The notes under the pieces were generated by a model, which was not told the origin of the DNA, did not search any database, and worked only from the letters and a program-made list of their open reading frames with translations. A program made the translations under genes and the position numbers. A stretch of 64,000 nt of DNA from Solibacillus sp. FSL K6-1523 (GTDB lineage: Bacteria > Bacillota > Bacilli > Bacillales_A > Planococcaceae). The stretch lies in the NCBI RefSeq assembly GCF_038005225.1, contig NZ_JBBOSU010000001.1:3150001-3214000 (forward strand), read 5' to 3'. Below, piece after piece: positions 1 through 7,622 of the stretch (its first letter is position 1; every line of letters begins with the position of its first letter).

Positions 1-30
1 TTTTTGTTAGCTAATGATGAAAACAAGTAC

Positions 31-86
31 AAAAAGAGATTTCTCCTGTAAGAAACGAAATACGTATTTTACAAGGCGAAATCTCT
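31..86 (-). terminator. Rho-independent terminator of the acyl-CoA operon
   Basis: On the minus strand a stem of about 16 bp (AGAGATTTC and CCTTGTAA arms with one bulge, paired with TTACAGG and GAAATCTCT) is followed by TTTTT. It lies about 65 bases past the last gene of the operon at 152-7287. Confidence 0.85.
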
Positions 87-151
87 CGGAAACATTGCGA
101 CAACTTCACTTATGGAATTTATTTAATAATGACTGCTAAAACAAAACATAT

Positions 152-1321
152 TTATTGCGTGCTTAAGATTGTTTCTTTCTCGATCGATTTTTCTGATACT
201 TCCCAGTTTAATGATTCGATTGCTTGCTCGTAATATTGCTCAATACTGCCTAAATAATTTTCATAAAAACGAGCACGCTTGACGAATAAATGGCAATCAA
301 TTTCTTCCGTAAAACCAATACCACCATGGATTTGAATATTTTGTGCAGATAATCGAATAAAGGATTGTGTTGCAAAAATACGCGCACTACAAATCGCTTC
401 GATTCGATCTTCTGAAGCTGTTTCAAGTGCCCAGTTCGCATAATACGAAAGCGACCTCGCTGTTTCTAAATCTAGTTTCATATCAGCCAATCGATGCTTA
501 ATCGCTTGGAATCGTCCAATTGGGTTACCAAATTGTTCACGAATTTTTGCATATTCACTTGCCATTTCAACAATATGTTCCATTGCACCTACCGCAACCG
601 AAGACAAGGCTGCATTGTAAGACAATAACCCTTCCTGAATAATCCCCCAACCATCACCAATCGGACCGATAATTTGGTGAACAGGAATTTCCACATTGTC
701 AAATGTTACTTCTGTTAACTTTCGTGTTTCATCAAATCCTTTTTGATCACGTAAAGTAATGCCAGATGTACTCTTATCAACAATCACTACTGTCACTTCG
801 TCGTTAATAAGGACGGGGACAACTAAATATTGTGCTAACTCGACATCTGGTACTTGTGTTTTCACACCATTTATGACAACCGTTTCATTTATGAGGGTGG
901 CTTTCACTTGAATCCCTTGTTGTTTATAGCTACGACCTGGCTCTAGCCATGCAATCGTAAAGCTTGCCTCACCACTTGCAATTTGCGGTAAATACATTAC
1001 TTTTTGCTCAGTAGTACCGAATTGTTCAATGATCGGCACAGCAAATGCACTCGTTTCCAAATGGAGACCTGGCACTAATGCGCGACCCATTTCCTCCATT
1101 ATCGGTACTAAATCGAGTTTCCCTAAACCCATACCGTCGTATTGCTCGGGAATATTCAATTGCGTACAACCTAACTCATGTAACTCTGAAAGTACTGTTT
1201 TTACCTGCTCGATTTTATTGTCAATATAATCGCGTGCTACTTTCATTTGTTCCATGTCCGTTAAATATTTTCTTACGTATTCGCGAAACATTTCTTGTTC
1301 TTGGCTTAATGAAAAATCCAT
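152..1321 (-). CDS. Acyl-CoA dehydrogenase, FadE28/ChsE-like subunit
   Basis: This 389-residue protein has the acyl-CoA dehydrogenase fold: an N-terminal helical domain beginning MDFSLSQEQEMFREYVRKYL, a central beta domain and a C-terminal helical domain with the IHGGIGFTEE stretch. It should form the 2,3-double bond in an acyl-CoA and pass electrons to ETF. The C-terminal FAD-contact motif GGTSEIQ, normally near the end, is absent; the tail instead reads YENYLGSIEQYYEQAI. The neighbouring paralogue has the motif, so the two probably form a heteromer, as FadE28/FadE29 do in actinobacteria (inference). The start has AAGGTG upstream. It is the last gene of a seven-gene operon and a strong terminator follows. 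Confidence 0.88.
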   Translation of the reverse strand: MDFSLSQEQEMFREYVRKYLTDMEQMKVARDYIDNKIEQVKTVLSELHELGCTQLNIPEQYDGMGLGKLDLVPIMEEMGRALVPGLHLETSAFAVPIIEQFGTTEQKVMYLPQIASGEASFTIAWLEPGRSYKQQGIQVKATLINETVVINGVKTQVPDVELAQYLVVPVLINDEVTVVIVDKSTSGITLRDQKGFDETRKLTEVTFDNVEIPVHQIIGPIGDGWGIIQEGLLSYNAALSSVAVGAMEHIVEMASEYAKIREQFGNPIGRFQAIKHRLADMKLDLETARSLSYYANWALETASEDRIEAICSARIFATQSFIRLSAQNIQIHGGIGFTEEIDCHLFVKRARFYENYLGSIEQYYEQAIESLNWEVSEKSIEKETILSTQ

Positions 1322-1343
1322 TCGTATTCACCTTCTTCTTCTA

Positions 1344-2540
1344 TTATCGTCCTACATCTTTAGGTAAGCCTAAAATACGCTCTCCAATAGTATTCTTCTG
1401 AATTTCACTCGTACCCCCACCGATTGTTTGGCCAAATGAATATAAATAATTTCTTTGCCAATAAGACTTGCCGTAAATCGCATCATCTTTCCACAATAAA
1501 CCTTGCTGCCCTTGCAAAGAAATCGCCTCTGAAAATAACTCTTTCGTCACTTCACTTACGAATAACTTATCCATCGAGCCTTCAACGCCTGGATGTCCGA
1601 CTTTCAGTTGCTTCGTTAAATTACGGTAATAGTTTAATAGTGAGCCGCGCGATTTAATATATAAATCGAGCATCCGTTTACGAACATCTCCATTTTGAAT
1701 TAGCGGAACATCATCTTCCGTAACCGTTTGTGCTAAACCGACTAATTCACTAAATTGCTGCTCTAAAGAGAATACTTGCGCACCGATTCCTGTACGTTCG
1801 TGCATAAGTAGCGAAATCGTTACGCGCCAACCATCATCTACATGACCGATCACTTCACTGTCATAAGCAATCGCATCTGTTAAATACACTTCATTAAAAT
1901 CATGTTCCCCATCCATTTGAATAATCGGGCGAACTTCTACGCCAGGTTGATTCATATTCAGTAGGAAACATGTAAGACCATGATGCTTCTTCTCACCTTT
2001 ACTCGTACGTGCTACTAAAAAACAACGATCGCCAAAGTGCGCAAAACTCGTCCAAATTTTTTGACCGTTAATAATCCATTTATCTCCGTCCTTAACAGCC
2101 GTTGTTTGGACTGCTGCTAAGTCAGAACCTGCATTTGGTTCAGAATATCCTTGGCACCAAACTTCTTCACCCGATAAAATTTTCGGAATATATTTTTCCT
2201 GTTGCTCCGGTGTACCGGATTGTATTAATGTTGGTCCTACCATATGTAATCCAACATAGTTTACTAATGGGGGTGCTTTTACGCGTACCATTTCTTGGTG
2301 GTAAATAATTTCCTCCATTAGCGTCGCATTACGACCACCGTATTTTTCTGGCCAAGCAATTGCTGCCCATCGTCCGTCAGAAAGTTGCTTTTGCCAATCA
2401 CGTAAAAATTGACCGTAAGCGGCTTGCTCCTCTGGCATTTCAAAAGTACCTTCTACCCAACCTTCAGGTAAATTAGCTTCTAACCAAGAACGTAGCTCCA
2501 TTCGAAACTGTTCTTCTTGCGCTGTATATGAAAAATCCAT
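1344..2540 (-). CDS. Acyl-CoA dehydrogenase, FAD-motif-bearing partner subunit
   Basis: This 398-residue acyl-CoA dehydrogenase begins MDFSYTAQEEQFRMELRSWL, has the central WCQGYSEPNAGSDLA flavin/substrate segment, and ends with IGGGTSEIQKNTIGERILGL, the classical FAD-contact motif. It should be a FAD-dependent acyl-CoA dehydrogenase using ETF, whose genes lie at 32.9-34.7 kb. It sits 22 bases upstream of the second dehydrogenase gene. Two adjacent dehydrogenases of which only one keeps the C-terminal motif is the pattern of heterotetrameric steroid-type enzymes (established for actinobacteria, inferred here). GGGGG precedes the start at good spacing. Confidence 0.9.
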   Translation of the reverse strand: MDFSYTAQEEQFRMELRSWLEANLPEGWVEGTFEMPEEQAAYGQFLRDWQKQLSDGRWAAIAWPEKYGGRNATLMEEIIYHQEMVRVKAPPLVNYVGLHMVGPTLIQSGTPEQQEKYIPKILSGEEVWCQGYSEPNAGSDLAAVQTTAVKDGDKWIINGQKIWTSFAHFGDRCFLVARTSKGEKKHHGLTCFLLNMNQPGVEVRPIIQMDGEHDFNEVYLTDAIAYDSEVIGHVDDGWRVTISLLMHERTGIGAQVFSLEQQFSELVGLAQTVTEDDVPLIQNGDVRKRMLDLYIKSRGSLLNYYRNLTKQLKVGHPGVEGSMDKLFVSEVTKELFSEAISLQGQQGLLWKDDAIYGKSYWQRNYLYSFGQTIGGGTSEIQKNTIGERILGLPKDVGR

Positions 2541-2566
2541 TGCTGCTACCCCCTATTCAATATGAA

Positions 2567-3001
2567 TTATGCAAGCTTCCATTGTGGCACTGCACGATCC
2601 TCCGTGACATCTTCCCATACCATTTTTACAGCTGTGCCGATTGTGACATTTTCTGCATTGCCATGTAGAATATTCCCCATAATTTTTACTTCTGGAAGAT
2701 CCGTCAATTCAATTACCGCAATAACTAACGGAATATCATTTTGGAAGCCAGGTAAAAATGGTCGATAAGACACAACATAGGAATACACCGTTCCTTGAAT
2801 GTCACTCCCATGATTTTTCCAAACAACATCTACGCTTCCACAATTTGAGCAGCTTGGGCCAGGAGGATGATTATATGAATTGCAGGTTTCGCACTTTTGC
2901 AATGCAAGTTCATGGCGATCCGCGGCATCCCAGTATGGCGTATTATCCATTGTCTTTAATGGAATTGGCTTTTCATATTTCACTTTTGTCTCTTCACTCA
3001 T
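2567..3001 (-). CDS. DUF35 Zn-ribbon/OB-fold protein, aldolase partner (ChsH2 C-terminal-like)
   Basis: The protein is 144 residues with a rubredoxin-like zinc ribbon (Cys37, Cys40, Cys51, Cys54 in CETC...CSNCG) followed by an OB-fold that holds YSYVVSYRPFLPGFQNDIPL. DUF35 proteins are obligate partners of thiolase-fold proteins; in actinobacteria the DUF35 part of ChsH2 binds the aldolase Ltp2. Here the thiolase-fold gene lies 12 bases upstream, which supports the same partnership. The ATG at 3001 is chosen because AGGAGG lies 8 bases ahead; an in-frame ATG at 3007 is too close to it. Confidence 0.88.
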   Translation of the reverse strand: MSEETKVKYEKPIPLKTMDNTPYWDAADRHELALQKCETCNSYNHPPGPSCSNCGSVDVVWKNHGSDIQGTVYSYVVSYRPFLPGFQNDIPLVIAVIELTDLPEVKIMGNILHGNAENVTIGTAVKMVWEDVTEDRAVPQWKLA

Positions 3002-3013
3002 ATTCATATCCTC

Positions 3014-4177
3014 CTATTTGCTTAAAATCATCGCACCTGCAATGTCTGGACCAGCCCAGCCTGTACAAATGCCAATTTCGCAATTTTCTACTTGTCGGTT
3101 CGTGCCTGCATATTCATGACGTACTTGACGCACAATTTCGAGCACATTGTTCATGCCATGTGTATAGCCTTCCGATAACATGCCTCCCGCTGTGTTTGTA
3201 GGTAGTTTTCCATTTAGCCTCAAGTTCCCTGCTGCTACAAAGTCACCTACTTCGCCTTTTGGTGCTAAGCCATATGCCTCTAGTTGGCGTAACACTACCC
3301 AGCTAAAGCAATCATAAATCGACGCGACATCAATATCTTCTGGTGAAATACCAGCAGCCTTGTAAAGCTCTGGAGCCACATAATCTGATGCAACCTCATC
3401 TAAGTTTTTCCAGTAGTGCGCATGAGATACGGTTTGACGTGCTGCCATTCCCATAATTTTAACGGGTGTGGACTTACCATCTTTCGCGCGCTCCGCAGAA
3501 GTGACGATAATCGCATTCGCTTCATCTGACTCTAAACAAAAATCATGTTTCGTAAACGGTGAGCTTAAATGTGCTGTTTGCATGTAATCTTCTAATGTTA
3601 AAGGCTTGCCGTGGAAAAACGCGTTTGGGTTGCGCTGCGCATGTTCATAAAAGCTCGTACAAACGTGACCTAAATGTTCCTGTGTTAAACCGTTTAGATG
3701 CATATGACGTGTCGCAAATAATCCGAACCATTGCCCAGGACTCCCGGCGCCGTATGGAATAAGGAAGCTACCGCCATCAAAAGCATTTTGTAATAAATCC
3801 GTACTCCAACCGCCACCCCCCATACGCATGCCCGAGCGTCCGTTCATCGCGCGGTAAATTAACACCGTTTTTGCTTGCCCTGTTTCGATTAAACCGATAG
3901 CATCTGCAATTAATAATTCTGTACTACTACCTCCACCAACGATTTCTTTCACTACGCCAGGGCGTACCCCTAAATAAGTCGCTACTTGATGCGGTGTACA
4001 AGAATCACCCTCTGAATAACTCATAAAGCCATCGATATCTTTTGCTTCTAACCCCGCATCTGCAATCGCTGCCCGTGCCGCATCTAATGCTAAATGTAAT
4101 GGCGTTACACCAGAATTTTTAGAACGTTTACTTTCACCTACGCCAACAATGGCATATTTATTCCGAATATTATTCAT
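3014..4177 (-). CDS. Thiolase-fold lipid-transfer protein, probable Ltp2-like retro-aldolase
   Basis: This 387-residue thiolase superfamily member lacks the thiolase catalytic residues. The nucleophile loop reads VGGGSST (about residues 80-86) with no cysteine, and the usual GGxxSxGHPxG loop reads GGMLSEGYTHG (331-341), with tyrosine where thiolases have the catalytic histidine. IYDCFS (287-292) is the conserved acidic/aromatic segment of the SCP2-thiolase group. Ltp2, a steroid side-chain aldolase, uses tyrosines in such a remodelled site. With DUF35, MaoC and paired dehydrogenase neighbours, retro-aldol cleavage of a 3-hydroxyacyl-CoA is the best guess. Automated annotation would probably call it acetyl-CoA acetyltransferase. 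GGAG lies 9 bases ahead of the ATG. Confidence 0.85.
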   Translation of the reverse strand: MNNIRNKYAIVGVGESKRSKNSGVTPLHLALDAARAAIADAGLEAKDIDGFMSYSEGDSCTPHQVATYLGVRPGVVKEIVGGGSSTELLIADAIGLIETGQAKTVLIYRAMNGRSGMRMGGGGWSTDLLQNAFDGGSFLIPYGAGSPGQWFGLFATRHMHLNGLTQEHLGHVCTSFYEHAQRNPNAFFHGKPLTLEDYMQTAHLSSPFTKHDFCLESDEANAIIVTSAERAKDGKSTPVKIMGMAARQTVSHAHYWKNLDEVASDYVAPELYKAAGISPEDIDVASIYDCFSWVVLRQLEAYGLAPKGEVGDFVAAGNLRLNGKLPTNTAGGMLSEGYTHGMNNVLEIVRQVRHEYAGTNRQVENCEIGICTGWAGPDIAGAMILSK

Positions 4178-4192
4178 CGTCTAGCACTCCTT

Positions 4193-4609
4193 CTAATTAA
4201 ATTGTAAAATCGCTTCGCCTGAACCGACGATTTGTTGTGGACCTTTTTCTGCAAACAACTCTAAAACAGCCAATTGTTTACCGTCTTCTTCATAAATTTT
4301 CTTTACAACACCTAGGCAAGTGATGACATCGTTTGGCACTGTCATGGCACCAAAACGCATTTTGAAATCCTTTACAACTGCCACATCACCAGCTAGTTTA
4401 TTTACGTACTCTCCAAGGAATCCCATTACGAGCATGCCGTGTGCAATGACACCGGGTAAACCAATTTTTTGAGCGAATGCATCATCCGTATGTAACGGGT
4501 TAAAATCTCCTGATGCTCCTGCATATTTCACAAGCTGCACTTTCGTCACTTTTTCTTTTGTATGTGTTGGTAGCTGTTGCCCCTCTACTAACTGATCCAG
4601 TTGAACCAT
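4193..4609 (-). CDS. MaoC-family enoyl-CoA hydratase (catalytic, ChsH1-like)
   Basis: This 138-residue single hot-dog protein carries the R-specific hydratase signature GDFNPLHTDD, with Asp35 and His40 as the expected catalytic pair, followed by the GVIAHGMLVMGFL helix. It should hydrate the enoyl-CoA made by the two dehydrogenases. The neighbouring hot-dog gene has lost the histidine, so this subunit probably provides the active site of a heteromer (inference). AAAGGGGA precedes the ATG. It is followed 15 bases later by the thiolase-fold gene. Confidence 0.9.
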   Translation of the reverse strand: MVQLDQLVEGQQLPTHTKEKVTKVQLVKYAGASGDFNPLHTDDAFAQKIGLPGVIAHGMLVMGFLGEYVNKLAGDVAVVKDFKMRFGAMTVPNDVITCLGVVKKIYEEDGKQLAVLELFAEKGPQQIVGSGEAILQFN

Positions 4610-4663
4610 TAAGCATTCCCCTTTCTCTATCGGGCTGAGTATAGAAACTCAGCCCATAAAAAA

Positions 4664-5110
4664 TCATTTCACTACTAATGATCGATAAATAATATTCATA
4701 CGGCTCGTTACGACATGATTTCCTACCGTGTCCACTATTTCTGTGTCGAGCACTAAAAATTCCATCATGCCATTTTTCCCTTCACGTTCGTATACATCTG
4801 TCACCTTTAATTGACAGTGCAATACATCCCCAGGTCGTATCGCACGCGTATAAATAAATTGTTGCTCGCCGTGAAGCATACGACGGTAATCCAAGCCTAA
4901 ATCGAACTGTTCTCCATTATCTGGACTAATCGCAACCGGAAATGTTGGCGGTGCAATAATGCCACCATGTACCGTCGTTTTTGCATATTTTTCATCTATA
5001 TATAAAGGGTTGGTATCACCAATTGCTTGGGCAAATTGACGAATATGACGCTGGTCCACTTGAAAGATAAAGGGATTACTCGTTTTTCCAACTAAATGTG
5101 CTAATTCCAT
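4664..5110 (-). CDS. MaoC-like N-terminal dehydratase-domain protein (non-catalytic partner, ChsH2 N-terminal-like)
   Basis: This is a 148-residue hot-dog protein of the FAS1-like/MaoC N-terminal dehydratase group. The signature position reads GDTNPLYIDE: Asp32 is kept but the catalytic histidine is tyrosine (Tyr37). The fold otherwise looks complete, with GGIIAPPTFPVAIS as the central helix. In actinobacterial ChsH1-ChsH2 hydratases one hot-dog partner is likewise non-catalytic. Here the hot-dog and DUF35 parts that are fused in ChsH2 are separate genes. AGGAGGG precedes the start, and the upstream ligase gene ends 5 bases away. Confidence 0.87.
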   Translation of the reverse strand: MELAHLVGKTSNPFIFQVDQRHIRQFAQAIGDTNPLYIDEKYAKTTVHGGIIAPPTFPVAISPDNGEQFDLGLDYRRMLHGEQQFIYTRAIRPGDVLHCQLKVTDVYEREGKNGMMEFLVLDTEIVDTVGNHVVTSRMNIIYRSLVVK

Positions 5111-5115
5111 GAAAC

Positions 5116-7287
5116 TTACCCTCCTACTACTTGTATTTCTGCCACTTTTTCTTGTACGACAATCATGGCATCCGCCGCTTTTATCCCATTTTCATACACG
5201 ATCAATGGGTTAATATCGAGCTCTTTAATCTTTTCTTTGTTGTCGGTCATTAAATTGGACACTTTTAAAAGTACGTCGATGATCGCTTCCTTATCTACTG
5301 GTGCTTTCCCACGTGCGCCGTGTAAAATCGCTTTCCCTTGTAGCTCTTCTAGTAAATCAACAGCATCTTTACGTGTTAATGGCGCCACTTTAAACGCGAT
5401 ATCTTTAAACACTTCTACAAATATTCCACCTAAACCAGCCATAATGACTGGACCAAATGTTTCATCATTGTGGGCACCGATAATAATTTCCACACCACTT
5501 GGCAACATTTCTTGCACGGATACCCCATTTAATGTTGCTGCAGGGTTATACGCTTTCGCATTAGTCATCACTTCTTCAAATGCATTTCGTACATCCTCTT
5601 CAGATGCTACATTTAAACGTATCGCATCTGCTTCCGTCTTATGTGGAATATGAGGTGAATCGATTTTTAACACAACTGGGAATCCAACCGATTTCGCGAT
5701 TTTCACTGCTTCTTCAGCGTCCCTTGCGATAGAGCGTTTTGTCGTAGGTATACCGTAATGATCAAGCACTTCACTCGCTTCTGATTCACTTAAAGTCGCA
5801 CCAGGCTTTAATAATGTATCTATATTTTTTGCCGAGCCAAAATCAGCAGCAACATCTGATAGTTGTTCATTTTCCTGCACATACTTGCTATATTGCACAA
5901 GCTTTGATAGCGCTCGAACTGGATTTAAAGCACATGAAATTACCGCGATATCGTTTGCTACAAGCGTATTCGTCGCTTTCGGGTACGTCAGTCCTTCTAG
6001 TGGGAACGGGAAAACAGCAATTACTTTATTGCTTGCTTTTGCAACCGATACAAACTCTTGTAGTTGAGGTGTATTTGCATCCCAATTGAATGGAAAATCC
6101 GTGAAAATAATATTATCCACACCCGGATCATTCACTAACCCCTTCATTGCTTCTAAATAAAATTCTGGATTCGTTACGGAAGCGGCAGCTGTTAAATCAA
6201 TCGGATTGCTGACACTTGCATAATCTGGTAAAGTTTTGCGAATTTCCGCTTTTGTCTCCTCAGATAACTGCACGATATTTAATCCATAACTTTCACAGCG
6301 GTCGGCCTCATTAATGCCACGCCCCCCTGAGCTCGTAATAATGACCGTATTTTTCCCGGTCGGCAGTCTTTCTGGATTAAATAATTTTGAAAAGGCGATA
6401 ATATCATCAAAATCCTCAGCACGGACAATACCATTTTGTTTGAAAAAGGCATCATAAATCATATCCGAACCTGCTAATGAACCCGTATGAGAAGCTGCAG
6501 CACGACTTCCTGCATCACTGCGTCCCGTTTTCATTAACACAATAGGCTTTTTCTTATTTAACGCTTGTTTCGCTAATTGCTTGAATTTCTCCGGTTTTTT
6601 TGTACCTTCTAAATAGCCGCTAATCATGCTCGTCTCTTCGTCGTGCACCATGTATTCCACAAAATCTTCAAAACTCGTATCCATCTCATTGCCTGTACTA
6701 ATGAAATAGTTAAAGTTAACCCCATTTTGCGCTGCTGCCATATACGTTAAAACACCAAATGCGCCACTTTGCGAAACATACCCTACCCCTTTTTTTCCAT
6801 CCATCGGTACTGTTAAAAAAGATGGAGAGAATGTACCGATTAAGCCGTTTGATGTGTTTACAAGACCTACACAGTTAGGACCAACTAAACGGATGCCATG
6901 CTCTTTTGCATACTGGGCTAATTCTTCTTGTAATTTTTGACCTTCTTCACCTGCTTCAGAGAAACCTGCCGCAAAAATAATGGCTGATTTTACTTTCTTT
7001 TTGGCACAGTCAACGAGCCCTGCTTTTATTTGATGGTAACTTACGCAAAAAATAACGAGATCAATCTCACCTGGCACATCTGCTAAGGATGAGTAACTTT
7101 TTAATCCTGCAATTTCAGTCGCGGTCGGATGAATTGGAATAATTTCTCCTTGGAACTGACCATCAATTAACGCCCTGATTTGTAAATGTCCGATTTTATA
7201 TTTATTTTCTGATGCACCTAATACAGCAACTGACTTTGGGTTTAACAACGGTCTTAAAGTTTCATAACCTACTACTTCTTGAGTCAT
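5116..7287 (-). CDS. Acyl-CoA ligase, ADP-forming (acetyl-CoA synthetase-like, fused subunits)
   Basis: This 723-residue protein has a CoA-binding Rossmann domain (about 10-105, VAVLGASENKYKIG), a succinyl-CoA-ligase-like region (about 150-300) with the phospho-histidine loop AAASHTGSLAG (His near 267), and a C-terminal ATP-grasp domain (about 500-715, VVLKIDSPHIPHKTEADAIR). It should make an acyl-CoA from a carboxylate, ATP and CoA with release of ADP and phosphate. As first gene of the operon it would activate the substrate for the downstream dehydrogenases, hydratase and aldolase-like protein; the true acid is unknown. GGGG lies upstream of the ATG. Confidence 0.9.
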   Translation of the reverse strand: MTQEVVGYETLRPLLNPKSVAVLGASENKYKIGHLQIRALIDGQFQGEIIPIHPTATEIAGLKSYSSLADVPGEIDLVIFCVSYHQIKAGLVDCAKKKVKSAIIFAAGFSEAGEEGQKLQEELAQYAKEHGIRLVGPNCVGLVNTSNGLIGTFSPSFLTVPMDGKKGVGYVSQSGAFGVLTYMAAAQNGVNFNYFISTGNEMDTSFEDFVEYMVHDEETSMISGYLEGTKKPEKFKQLAKQALNKKKPIVLMKTGRSDAGSRAAASHTGSLAGSDMIYDAFFKQNGIVRAEDFDDIIAFSKLFNPERLPTGKNTVIITSSGGRGINEADRCESYGLNIVQLSEETKAEIRKTLPDYASVSNPIDLTAAASVTNPEFYLEAMKGLVNDPGVDNIIFTDFPFNWDANTPQLQEFVSVAKASNKVIAVFPFPLEGLTYPKATNTLVANDIAVISCALNPVRALSKLVQYSKYVQENEQLSDVAADFGSAKNIDTLLKPGATLSESEASEVLDHYGIPTTKRSIARDAEEAVKIAKSVGFPVVLKIDSPHIPHKTEADAIRLNVASEEDVRNAFEEVMTNAKAYNPAATLNGVSVQEMLPSGVEIIIGAHNDETFGPVIMAGLGGIFVEVFKDIAFKVAPLTRKDAVDLLEELQGKAILHGARGKAPVDKEAIIDVLLKVSNLMTDNKEKIKELDINPLIVYENGIKAADAMIVVQEKVAEIQVVGG

Positions 7288-7382
7288 CCACTCACACCCC
7301 TAGTGTTTCATCAGATTTAACATCTGTAGCATTACTTTACCAATAGAATTTTAAATAATCAGAAAATTGTTAGGTATAAACT

Positions 7383-7412
7383 TATATACTTATAAAGACC
7401 ATACTATTTCAA
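7383..7412 (-). promoter_or_regulatory. Candidate sigma-A promoter of the acyl-CoA operon
   Basis: Minus strand: TTGAAA (7407-7412), 18 bases, TATATA (7383-7388), about 95 bases before the ligase start. The 7288-7622 gap otherwise holds only the terminator of the upstream gene; no FadR-type box was found in it. Confidence 0.4.
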
Positions 7413-7537
7413 AATAAAGTACCTCAGCCGTTGATATGACTGGGCTAAAAAAATGAGCAAAAAAATTTATGCACGTTATAACCCCGACAACTACGCGAGT
7501 TAACCTCGACACTAACACCCTGTAAGCGCATTCATAC

Positions 7538-7579
7538 AAAAAAGGCTTTGCCAGAAGTTATTAACTTCAGCAAAGCCTT
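7538..7579 (-). terminator. Terminator of the HTH-protein gene
   Basis: Minus strand: AAGGCTTTGC pairs with GCAAAGCCTT, with a second GAAGTTA/TAACTTC stem inside, followed by six T. It separates the 7623 gene from the operon downstream. Confidence 0.85.
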
Positions 7580-7622
7580 GCACTTTTTTAATTATTTTCT
7601 CTAATGGAGATCTAATGTTCCC

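Noticed and set aside
3014-4177. Plain acetyl-CoA acetyltransferase annotation
   Set aside because: The catalytic Cys and His of thiolases are both replaced and the neighbours fit the aldolase system.
5165-5653. 162-codon plus-strand open frame inside the ADP-forming ligase gene
   Set aside because: Antisense shadow of a clearly conserved ATP-grasp coding region; no ribosome site or family features.
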